This document shows, one piece after another, positions 11,340 to 21,893 of a stretch of 64,000 bases of DNA; position 1 is the first letter of the stretch; each line of letters opens with the position of its first letter. Both the position numbers and the translations under genes were made by a program. Below the pieces are notes generated by a model. It was not told where the DNA came from. It worked only from the letters and a program-made list of their open reading frames with translations, and searched no databases. The DNA lies in assembly GCA_003952965.2 (NCBI GenBank), contig CM025851.1, positions 10,525,334-10,589,333 on the forward strand. The letters are read 5' to 3'. This stretch comes from Morella rubra (taxonomy: Eukaryota > Streptophyta > Magnoliopsida > Fagales > Myricaceae).

Positions 11340-12617
11340 ATGGGAGCATTACACCCGATCCTCGTTCTCACTCTCACGATGACAGCACTCGCCGCCACCA
11401 TCTCAGCCCACAATATCACCCAAATGCTCTCGGGCTACCCAGAGTACTCTGAGTTCAACAGCTACTTGACCCAGACAAAACTCGCGGATGACATCAACAG
11501 CCGAGTGACAATAACCGTCCTCGCCCTGAACAACGGGGCCATGTCCGCCATCACGTCCAATCACCCCCTCTCCGTTATAAAAAACGCACTCAGCTTGCTT
11601 GTCCTTCTAGACTACTATGACCCCCCTAAGCTCCACCAAATCTCCAAGGGCACTACCCTCACCACCACTCTTTACCAAACCACCGGAAAGGTCCCTGGAA
11701 ATCTGGGTTTCGTCAACATCACCGACCTCCAGGGTGGCAAGGTCGGCTTCGGCTCAGCGGCTTCTGGCTCCAAGCTCGATTCCAGCTACACCAAGTCCGT
11801 TAAGCAAATCCCGTACAACATTTCCGTCTTGGAGGTCAGCTCGTTCATCAACGCGCCCGGGCTCCTGACGGCGGCGGCTCCGTCGGCTTCGGATGTTAAC
11901 ATCACTGCCGCACTTGAGAAAGCCGGTTGTAAAACTTTTGCGTCGTTGCTTGTTGCCAACGGTGTGATTAAAACTTACGAGTCAGCGGTTGAGAAGGGTT
12001 TGACTATTTTTGCACCGAACGATGAGGCCTTTAAGGCCCCTGGAGTGCCGGATCTGAGCAAGCTCACGAATGCAGAAATAGTATCGCTGCTATTGTATCA
12101 TGCACGCGCTGGTTACACTCCAATTGGTACTCTGAAGACCACCAAGGATGCGCTCCCTACATTAGCAACCAACGGTGCCGGGAAGTACGATCTGACGGTG
12201 ACGACAGCTGGCGACTCCGTCACGCTCCACACCGGAGTCGACTCTTCCAGAATTGCTGACACGGTGCTCGATTCAACGCCTCTGGCGATCTTCACCGTGG
12301 ACAATGTGCTTCTTCCGACAGAGTTGTTCGGTAAATCACCTTCACCGGCACCGGCACCGGCACCGTCGCCTACGACATCGCCGAGCCCCGCACCTGTGGC
12401 CTCAAGTCCTGGTCCGGCAAAGGCACCGTCTCCAAAGGCAGCATCTCCTCCTGCCCCGCCGGCAGATACTCCAGGGGGTGCTCCTGCTGACGCGCCGACG
12501 CACGTGGCGCAGAGCAGCACCTCGAATAACGCAGCTGGTCACGTGAAGTGTTCTGCATTGCTCGCAGTACTGGTCACTATCTCCTCCACCGTCATTTCCT
12601 CATTTGTATTGTCTTAA
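11340..12617 (+). CDS. FLA8: Fasciclin-like arabinogalactan protein, FLA8/FLA10-like
   Basis: One uninterrupted frame of 425 residues. A secretion signal covers about 1-23 (hydrophobic, ending ...ATISA before HNIT). Two FAS1 domains follow, at about 24-165 and 186-325; [27 protein letters not shown] and [20 protein letters not shown] are typical. A proline- and alanine-rich arabinogalactan region (about 333-395, with repeated PAPAPAPSP and [10 protein letters not shown]) would be hydroxylated and glycosylated. A hydrophobic C-terminal tail ([17 protein letters not shown]) looks like a GPI-anchor signal. The product should sit on the outer face of the plasma membrane and act in cell adhesion and wall structure. 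Matches to remembered AtFLA8 extend over most of the protein; FLA10 and FLA1/2 are close alternatives. Base composition is more GC-rich than its surroundings, as expected for an intronless secreted-protein gene. Confidence 0.93.
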   Translation: MGALHPILVLTLTMTALAATISAHNITQMLSGYPEYSEFNSYLTQTKLADDINSRVTITVLALNNGAMSAITSNHPLSVIKNALSLLVLLDYYDPPKLHQISKGTTLTTTLYQTTGKVPGNLGFVNITDLQGGKVGFGSAASGSKLDSSYTKSVKQIPYNISVLEVSSFINAPGLLTAAAPSASDVNITAALEKAGCKTFASLLVANGVIKTYESAVEKGLTIFAPNDEAFKAPGVPDLSKLTNAEIVSLLLYHARAGYTPIGTLKTTKDALPTLATNGAGKYDLTVTTAGDSVTLHTGVDSSRIADTVLDSTPLAIFTVDNVLLPTELFGKSPSPAPAPAPSPTTSPSPAPVASSPGPAKAPSPKAASPPAPPADTPGGAPADAPTHVAQSSTSNNAAGHVKCSALLAVLVTISSTVISSFVLS

Positions 12618-15261
12618 ATCGTCATTTCCAAGGCCTGTTTAGATTTTTGATTTATTATTCTGTTTTGATAGTTTAACCTTAATTTATTTTTGGATTTAAT
12701 TATGGGGGAGGGGTGTGAAGTGAGCCAGCTGCTTATTTTAGCAGCCAGTGGCCGGTTGATGCTTTGTGCAGCCTTTTATTCGATTTTGCTACTGTTTTGT
12801 TTTTCCGTAGGTTATTATATTATCTTGGGCTTCGCATTCTGTGTAATATTTCCAATATCTTCTCGGCGGTGAAAACGTCTTAGATTTTGACTGTTGTGCC
12901 ACGTGGATAGAGAATGATAGTGGGGTCTACTTTTCTCCGTAGCGCGGGGACCGCCGCTTTCATGTTGTTTCTGGTGTTTGTCGAAGGGTCGATGATTCGG
13001 ATCCTTTCCAGAACCCAGATATGTTTTCGTGCGGCGAATGGGTGGGTTTGGCCTGGAAAGTAAACTGCGTGAACTCTCTTTTCCTTTTTGAATTAAATTA
13101 TACGATGATCTTTCTGCGCACCCACCCGTGAGTGGTCCAGCTTAGGAAGCGTCCTTTACAGGCTTGTTGCGATAGGGCACTTCACAGACCTTTCCTCAAT
13201 TGGTACATTCCCTTGTGCCTTTTGACGAACGTAGTGCGTACCGTAAAGGCTTGGGATGTGGAAGGATTTGGCAAGATCAATCACCATTAACTAAACGTAC
13301 CCCAAAATTCTTTGCTCGAATTCATTGATGAGATTGGAGTGAAGTGGGATCGCCACTCAATGAAAATAAATAATATGAAAATACCACTATTTTGTCGTAT
13401 GGGAAAGGTTAAAATGAGAATAAATTATGTGGGTGATGCAGAAGCATCAAGAAAATTAATAAGTAAATAATAAAGGGTGGAAGTGGAGGGTCTTTCACTC
13501 AAAATTCTTCGTCAGCGTGTCCTCATCAGTGGGTCAGGCTCCGGATTTGCTTCCTATCGCCACCAGCTCTAAAGCCCTCCCAACGCCACGAATCCCCTGT
13601 CCTTGTGGGCCTTGCGGACCCTTCATGCGCAGCATTTTGACGTGGAAACATGGAATATGCTGTTTGAGTCACTTTAGCACCACAGTTGCCATATCTTCTG
13701 TGACAGAGCACTCTCTGTGGGGAAAGGGCTCCTCCTCCTCAGCTCCCCTTTGGTTTTACCTTTTTTTTTTTTTTTTTTTGGGTGGGGGGTGCTAAAAAAA
13801 AAATTAAAGGAAAATTTTATATAATTCTTCTGGGGAAAAATACAACTTTATCTTATTCATGATCTTTTGGTTTTCTCGAGACTCTTGAAGGTCGCCTTCT
13901 TAAACATAAAAGGATATAAATCACCAGAGAAACTATTCAAATATGATTGGTGCACTTGACGGTTGGTCTTACAGACGGCCTCCCTAAATCTTCTCAGAGA
14001 AAAAGCATTTTTAAGTGCTATTGGGGTAGAATACATAGCATAGTTATAATAATACTAATTAAGGTGCTATTGGGTAGCCGTGCCGTTTTGATTCATAGAA
14101 CACCGTTTGGACCACTCACTGATGAATGTAGACAAAATGTCCGGTAAGAAGTTGGAGGGACCCGGACCCAGACCCAGTGATGAATGCACGGCAAGGATTA
14201 CGGTGGGGAACGAAAATGTGTGGTCGTTGGGGGCATAAGTTTGAATCTTGCCTGCAAGTCAAAGGTCCTATTGGTTTAACCCAAGTCTGAGATTTGAAGT
14301 TTGTTGGCAACTATTGTAGTTTTGCATTTAAGATGACTTTACAAAAGTGACCAAAAAAAAACTGTGGATTGCCCAATCTCCTTTAATAGCCGTTAGACAG
14401 TGGTCTCCAACCCCAACAGCTACAAAAATATAATAATGTCTCTGCCTGGCGCTTCATTGGTAACCATAAGAGATGAGTTATATGCAGCCAAACAAAAACA
14501 TATTTCCCTCGCTCACCCCCGGATTTAAGAGAGGGTTATAGGCTATAGGCCGTACGTTAGCTGGTTTATTTTTGCAACTGCGTGGACATATTTCAGCGAG
14601 CTTCTAATTTAATTGTATAGAGTTTCTCTTTAAAAAAAAAAAAAAAAACTACATACCTAGGTATTTGGTCTGCTAGGTGGTGTTTGGAGGTCATATATTT
14701 GGCCTAATAAAATAATTAATTTTTATTAAATTATTTTTTTAATTATAATAAATATAAAAAATTCACTTAGATCATCTCTATATTTTTTTTATGGATTCTC
14801 CTGAACCAAAAATTTTAAACTCTTCAAATTTTGACATCTAAACCCGACCTTTAAAGTATTTAATTTTGACTTAACAGTATAAATTGCACGTCCACTCCTT
14901 GACCGGAGGACCCTTGATGGAAAGTACAATAATTTCATCTATGATTGTTTATTGATTCACACGAATAAGATGCATACGGGCCGGCACCCAAGGGCAAGCT
15001 TATTAGTGGCCCAAATGACTTGCCTACGGGCTTGCTAGAAAGCACGCATGTGGGCTGACGAAGCTCCCGAACCGAACGACTCCGGACAGTTGCCCAATGC
15101 CATGCAAAAGGGTGCAATCCAAACGACATCCAATTCTATTTCGTATGTTTAACGACATTGAACCGTCGTCGTTTTTTTGGAAGTCAGATCGCCGCCTCTC
15201 TATGTCCAATTGTTCAGCCATTTCAGCCAAATTCTTATCAGGGAACCCAAAATACACGGTC
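12618..15261. other. Intergenic region between FLA8 and the ANKZF1-like gene
   Basis: This holds the FLA8 3' flank (to about 12870), simple T and A runs near 13760 and 14632, and AT-rich filler. An open frame on the minus strand at 14116-14310 and one on the plus strand at 13517-13795 show no domain. No gene is supported until the ANKZF1-like start. Confidence 0.55.
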
Positions 15262-18200
15262 ATGGCGCCCGATCCTCCTCCCACCACGACTAACAATAAA
15301 CCCAAAGACGGCAACACGACTAACCCTCAGCAAGAGAGACGACAGCTTTCCATCTTCGAACTCCCGCCGGACTTCTTCGACTTCTGCCAGCTTATATGGT
15401 CCCCGCACTCCTCACTTACTTCTATCCCCGAGCCTCTCGATAACTCCAAAAACTCCTCAGCTGAAACCCTTGACGTCACCGAAAACGTAGACAATGGCCC
15501 CAAAAACGTCGGAGCAACAGTGAGATGGACCTGCAATACCTGCAAGGCCGAGTTCGAGTCCCTACAGGACCAGCGCTCGCATTTCAAGTCCGACATTCAC
15601 CGATTCAATGTAAACTGAATTCCTCATCTTTCATTCTCCTTATTTCTAATTCCTCTTTTTTCTTTTTAAATACAGTCTCCATAGGAAATTTAGCTCTTTG
15701 TATCTGAAATTTACTGATTTTGCTAGTTAGTTGCGACAGAAACTTCATACGGGGTTGACCGATCGTTTGAGTCACGTTTCTGCTAGATTGTATTTTCCAT
15801 TTTCTGAACAACTTGTCCATTCTGTTTTGAATATTTGTTTTGTTTGAAGTCTCTGGAAAAACGTTTTTATCGCTTTTGGAAGGCAATAAGATTGCTTTTT
15901 CCCCGAAACAACCGATGCCTTAATGTATTCGAACAGTATTCAAATGAATAGTTGGACTTCTCAGGCTTTGCTTTTTCCTTTTTTGTGGTCTCATAACTCT
16001 TGTCTTTTTGAAAGTAATTCACGTTCTGCTTAGAGCGTTTCCAAACTCAAACGAAAGATTTTTTTTTTCCCTGAAATACTCATTCAAAGTATATTTTTGG
16101 TTACATGTGACTACAGGTGAAGCTATGCATTGCTGGAAAGAATATTGTAAACGAGGAAGATTTTGATGAGTTGACATCTGATTCTTTCAACGACTATGAT
16201 ATATCAAGTATATCTGGGTCAGAAGATGAAGCCAGCAAGGGATTTGGACCTAGCAGTGATTTGCATAGGGGAACAAATGACAACTTTAAGCAAAAGATAT
16301 TTATCTGTCTTAATACGGGAGAGCGAGTTTCAGTTTGGAAGAGTTTACTTATGAATGAATCTGAAAATCTATCTGCTGACAACGATTTTGCGATAGACAA
16401 TGGTGCGCCTGTCCCATGCTTGAGAGAGAATGAAGTGAGTGCGAGACTAAAAAGTTTGATTCGAGAGCCTAGAGATAATACCCATTTGAGAATTCTGTTG
16501 CTTGCAAGTGGTGGGCACTTTGTTGGCTGTGTATTTGATGGCAACTCAGTTGTTGCTCACAAAACATTCCACAGGTTAGTGTATTTTCTTTTTTAAACGA
16601 ACTAAATAGTGGAAAGTATATAAGTTTTCATTTAGGTTTTATCTTTTTTTTTCGCTTCTCCCCTGCCAAATGCGGGGCGGAACACTGTTACCCTTGACAG
16701 CCTTACCTTGATGTACAGTTATGCCTCAGATATCTGAGGCTCATGCATGAGTTGAATGCCAACTAAGGTTTGTTGTACCAACTCTACAGATTGCCCTTGA
16801 CTCTTGAGGCATCATCTTTAGTTGCAATTTTAGGCAAGCTCTGAGATTTAAGTGCCACGTGTATTTTTGAAGAAGTCTTTAACATAAGCTTTCCTCCATA
16901 AAGTTGTGATTGCCAATCTGTGTCATGTTACATCAACCTGAGATCAGAATCATGGATGAAGCATGTTTTCACATATGGACCCAATGGGATGATTCTTATA
17001 GTGGTGGCTGGGGACAAGCATTAAAAGTTTTGCTCATATGCCTTCAAGAATGCTGAAACTTATGAATCAGAAAGGAGAAAAAACAAAGAAAAAAGAAAAG
17101 GAACAAGCACAATAGATGTTGTCTACAATTTGTTCAAAAATTTTATGCCCATGTAGAGGGAATGGACTCTGGAACAATATGAAAGTGCCACATGTATTTC
17201 CGAAGAAGTCTTCAACATAAGTTTTCCTCCAAAAAGTTGTGATTGCCAATCTGTGTCATGTTACATCAACCTGAGATCAGAATCATGGATGAAGCACGTT
17301 TGCACATATGGACCTAATGGGATGAGTCTTTTAGTGGTGCCTTGAGACAAGCCTTAAAACTTTTTGCACACATGCCTTCAAGAATGCTGAAAACTTATGA
17401 ATCCAAAAAGAGAGAAAAAAAAAAGCACCATAGATGTCGGCTACAATTGTTCAAAAATTTTATGCCCATGTAGAGGGAATGGACTCCGGAACATTATGAA
17501 AGCCTCTGTTACTCTCTGTCTCTCACTCCTCAATATGACTAGGAGATAGTTGAGATTTCTGAGTGTGCTTGAACTGTTATCTTTGTTGATTAGATACGTA
17601 GTAAGGGCAAAGGCTGGGAAAAAGCAGTCATCAAAAGATGCTGGTGGCAAGACTGTGCACTCTGCTGGGGCTTCACTTCGTCGTTACAATGAACTTGCTT
17701 TAAAGAAGGTAGTTTTTTTTTTTTTTGGCATGATTGATGAAGGTAGTTAGAAAGCTAAATTTTTGGCTACCATGTGTCTTAATTGTTTCAATTTTGTTGT
17801 TATCACACAAATTGATCGGTGCACTATAGTATTCTGATTTTTATCTATCAATATCAGTTCAAAGGACGTGACACTAAAACATCGTTGCTGGTACTCCAAA
17901 TTTGTACATTTGGACATCTCTTAAAATACATTGGCCATCCATGTAATGGGTATTTGTAAAAATCCACATTTTTTTTTTCCTCTATTTTTTTTCTAACTTC
18001 TTTGCTAATCCACTCTTCTAAAATATGTTGAACTCCAATTGTTATCTTTTATATATCTTGAGTGATTAGTCCTTGTCTTAGCTGTACTTCAGCAAAGTTA
18101 AGTTGGCATCAAAGAAACATGCATGTTTAGACCCACAATATGTGTCTATGTATTCTATAGTAGATCTACTCTTCTCTAAGGTTAATGAATTTTTTGTTTA

Positions 18201-20859
18201 TGTATTTTCCAGGATATTCAAGAATTACTTGTTGCTTGGAAGCCTTATTTTGATGCCTCCTCTTGCATTTTTATTCATGCTCCTTCAAACAACCGTCAAC
18301 TTCTCTTTAATGGGGAAAAACCTTATTTTAGCCATCAGCACTGTGTTGTTAGAAGTGTTCCATTGACTGTTAGGAGGCCTACATTTAAGGAAGCCAAGCG
18401 TATCTATAACCAATTAACGCGAGTTGCCTATGAATTAGATGAGAAGGAAATTCCAGTAAGCATGGAGGATTCCTGTTCAAGTATGAGTACCATAAACAAT
18501 GGCAGCCTAGGCTCCGGCAAAGAAGACTTGGGCAATATGTTGGGTCGTAGGGAAAATGTGGATGCTTGTCCAAGTAACAAAAAATCTGATGAACTCTCCA
18601 TATCAAGTGAGAGTGAGGCTGAACTTACAGGTAGATCAACTCCTTTGCATGAAGCGGCACTGTCTGGCGACGCTCATAAGGTTTTGGAACTCCTGGAACA
18701 AGGTCTCGACCCTTGCTGCAAGGATGAAAGAGGACGGACCCCATATATGCTGGCAAGTGATAAGGAAGTAAGGAACAGTTTTAGGAGGTTTATGGCGTCA
18801 AACCTTGATAAGTGGGATTGGCATGCTGCTAAAGTTCCTAGTGCATTGACAAAAGAAATGGAGGAATCTCAAGCTGCTAAGCAGGTAGACATTTGTTTAT
18901 GGCATGTCAGTGCAGTGGCTTAAAAGGAGAGTGAAATGACTCCTCAACTCTTACATCAGCACCTTGGTTATTTGCTCTGTGGCTGGGTTGCAATGTCTTT
19001 TTCAATTTGGTTGCATAATTCTTCTATCAGTTATGAGTTAGGAATAAGCTATTGAACAAACAAATTACGGAAAGAGGAAGGCATCACTGTCTGACCACAG
19101 TTTTTGGAAGTTGTGTCAAAACTGGGGAGAGGAATATAGAGTTGGGATCTTGCTGGTTGTCCCTTATTGTATTTGGGCATCACGTATATTTTTGTGTTAG
19201 TTAAAATGCTTGATGAAGAGCTGAATTAGCTTGGTGCAGTGTCTAAACATCACAAAGAGTTGGAGTTCCGGTTGTTCAAGCAATTGCAATGATGAGTTGT
19301 CATGTTAACTTTTTAGCAGTTATGTTTATTCAAGATTCAATGGTTTCATCAACTGATCTTTTTTCGTAATAGAGATGTGTTTTACCTTGCTCTCTTGATC
19401 AAACTGTTTGTTGATTGTACACTATTCTTAACTTGAGAAACTGGTTGTTTTCCTTCTTTTGTGGTTCGTCAGGCAGAAAAAGATGCCAAGAAGAAAGCTA
19501 GAGCAAAAGAATTGAAGAAATTACGTAAAGCAAAAGAAAAGAAGGATCAGGTGCGTCACTCTCAGTTTCTGTACTCATAATTTCTTGAAAAATTTTAATG
19601 GTGGATTGTTAGTCTTAGCATTTAAGCTCTTTTTTATGCTTTACAAAGAAAGTCTAGGTTTACCAGGGATTTATATAGGATAAAATTTGAAGTGATGTGA
19701 TTCCTTTTTTTTTTTTTTATGTGTGTCTAGCTATTAGCATCTATGAGTCACCTTCTAGTGACTAAATTCTAGTTTGTTGTCAATCATTGTTTAAAGTACA
19801 TTTGTTTGTATCATCAACTATTAGAATATATATTTGTGAAATCAAGCATCTTATCTACCTTATCTTGTTACGACATAAGAGATTCAGTCAAGTGCCTTGA
19901 GCTTTGCATGCACGACCCTTGGAAGCTCCAATTTTAAATGATCAGAGTAACTCTTAAGACTTTGTGATTCCAATGCTTAGTCTTTCTATTTCCTTTGTGC
20001 CAAATCAGAAGGCCAATGGTAGGCAGTTGAGGAATTTTGAGGAGATTTTATTAATAAACTATCAGAAAGAAAATCTACTGATAAACTATTAAAGCAGGGC
20101 ATAACTGGATGTAATGTTCCTCCTTTTTTACCGCTCTCTTCACTAGCTCCCATCTCTCTATCATGTCTTCACTGTATTCCTGGCGTGAATTTTCAGTCTC
20201 AGGCTGCCCTAACCCAAAAAGCCTCAAAAGTTGTAGAGGACCAAGGAGCTTCAACTTCTGTTCTCAAGGGATCCCAATCTAGCAGTGGTTCACAGATCTC
20301 TAAAGAGGTTAGTATAATAATCATCATACTATACATGGAGAACTAGGTCCTGTCTCAAATGAACTTTAGATGAATCAGTATTACTGCTTCTTCTTTTTTT
20401 CTCTTTTTTTACTGGTTGCACTTTATAACTTGGTTTGACCCGGGTGAGACACCTTTTAAGTATTACCTTTGTTTCTCTTCTCATGTCATTTCACCACGAT
20501 CTTTGATTGTTGAATCACAACTACATCAATTGTATCAACTCTTATTTTCTTTCCCCTCTCATCATTTTTTGTTCCCGAATTAGGAGGAGCTGAAAAGGAA
20601 ACTGGTTGCCGAGAGGGAAAAGAGAGCAGCTGCTGCTGAGAGGAGAATAGCTGCAGCTACGGTCCTTAATAATCCAAGTAATAGTGTCCCAATTGTCCAA
20701 AGTACTTCTTCACAAGTGAAAAGTGGGTCAGCTGGCGACGTTCACTGCTCCTGTTGTGATACTTCCTTGGCGGGTAAAGTTCCGTTCCATAGATATAATT
20801 ACAAGTACTGCAGCCCCTCTTGCATGCATGTCCACAGGGAGATCCTCGAGGATGAATAA
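15262..20859 (+). CDS. ANKZF1/Vms1-like peptidyl-tRNA release factor of ribosome quality control
   Basis: Seven exons: 15262-15609, 16117-16574, 17594-17708, 18213-18884, 19473-19550, 20197-20307, 20584-20859; 685 residues. A C2H2 zinc finger ends exon 1 (C91, C94, H107, H113). The VLRF1 release-factor-like domain spans roughly 200-365; its loop reads [13 protein letters not shown], and Gln280 aligns by eye with the catalytic glutamine of yeast Vms1, followed by the conserved [12 protein letters not shown]. Ankyrin repeats lie at about 447-505 ([14 protein letters not shown]...). A lysine-rich coiled region follows, then a C-terminal Cys/His treble-clef (about 649-685, [10 protein letters not shown]... 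[10 protein letters not shown]). In yeast and humans the family frees stalled nascent chains from tRNA on 60S ribosomes; the same role is inferred here. An in-frame ATG at 15097 could add 55 residues, but the internal ATG at 15262 fits plant homologues better. Confidence 0.9.
16850..17502. repeat. Tandem duplication of about 333 bp in intron 2 of the ANKZF1-like gene
   Basis: Copy 1 is 16850-17182 and copy 2 is 17183-17502. Both begin AAGTGCCAC and share long matching runs, for example from TTGTGATTGCCAATCTGTGT to the shared end near GGAATGGACTC. Differences are scattered substitutions and small gaps in A-rich parts. Neither copy is coding. Confidence 0.92.
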
Positions 20860-21752
20860 GAGAAACCCTTCTGATGTCACTTGTAATTCCATGGCGTTAT
20901 TTTGACTTCTTAAAGGTATTCAATTTAAAGTTTTCCTTTGCACATATAAAAACGCGTATTACCTTGTCTCATTCTTGTGGTGAAGGAGATGAAGATTGGA
21001 GAACAGCTTGTATGTTTAGAAGGAAGGAAATTTTCATGTAATAAGTTTATTGAATAGCGAAGATAAGATGTGACTTGGAGCATTAGTAGCACTAGTGCCC
21101 ATCCGTACTACTATCAAGTACTAACTTCGATTTATATTTACTAGTTCTCCCGGCTGCAAAAGTAAAATCTGACCTTAAACTTATTAGATGAGCTGGGACT
21201 GACTAGTGATTAGGCTTGATATTAGAATGACGGACTCCTTCAATAAACAGTAATTATAGTTCAAACTGAATAGAATTATTTTATAGTGGGAGTATTTCTA
21301 CTGTCATGGACAGGGAGGTTTATTATGCTAGTTGTCTCATCCCCTTTTGTTTAGGAAAAAAAAATACTAACTTCGACGGTCAAGATCTCATGTTTATGAC
21401 ACACGTGTGTACGAAAGAAAATTACAGGAAAGTGGTCTGAAGACCAACTAAAAAAACTCCTGGCCTTTGTTTCAGATTTCAGATCTTGAGATAAAACGAA
21501 GTGTAAGTGAAAAAAAAAAAAAAAAAAAAGGAAAAAAAAAAGAAAGAAAGAGGGAAGCGTATTGTACGGCGTCGTTTAGAAACACGGTACTGTGGCACGT
21601 GGAGTTGGACACCTCTCGCTCGTTGGCAACGAAGTACAAACCGCCAATGGCTAAGCTTCTAGAAGGATCTCAGCCCAATAAAGAGCTTTTAAAAAAATAT
21701 GCGAAGCTCTCAATTGCTTTTAAAATTCCGAAAAACGAGCTTTGCAAGCAAA
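20860..21752. other. Intergenic region and 5' leader of the cyclophilin gene
   Basis: Bases 20860-21400 are AT-rich 3' flank with no gene. An A-rich run at 21510-21545 precedes the leader. The last 106 bases before the cyclophilin start carry an upstream ATG frame, listed separately. Confidence 0.55.
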
Positions 21753-21893
21753 ATGGTGAGTCTCTCTTCCCCGTTCGTCCACCGAACATCTTCACTTCAT
21801 TAAAACGCGAATTCACTCTTAACACGTTTTCTTTTTCCCCTTTTGTGGGTTTTGCAGGCAGTTACGTTGCACACGAATCTTGGCGACATTAAG
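21647..21893 (+). promoter_or_regulatory. Upstream open reading frame overlapping the cyclophilin start
   Basis: An ATG at 21647 in a good context (GCCAATGG) opens a frame in a different phase from the cyclophilin. It stays open past the cyclophilin ATG and, both in unspliced and in spliced form, ends with the same TAA shortly after the exon 2 start. If the transcript includes it, ribosomes must scan past it. It may simply lie upstream of the transcription start. Confidence 0.35.

Noticed and set aside
12113..12520. 135-residue Ala/Gly-rich minus-strand frame inside FLA8
   Set aside because: It is the antisense shadow of the proline/alanine-rich coding region of FLA8.
14116..14310. Minus-strand frame with RQDSNLCP-like wording
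   Set aside because: Such wording recurs in translated plant repeats, and nothing else around it supports a gene; at most a repeat relic.
16850..17502. CRISPR or satellite array
   Set aside because: Only two copies of a 333-bp unit with no spacers; it is a simple tandem duplication in an intron.
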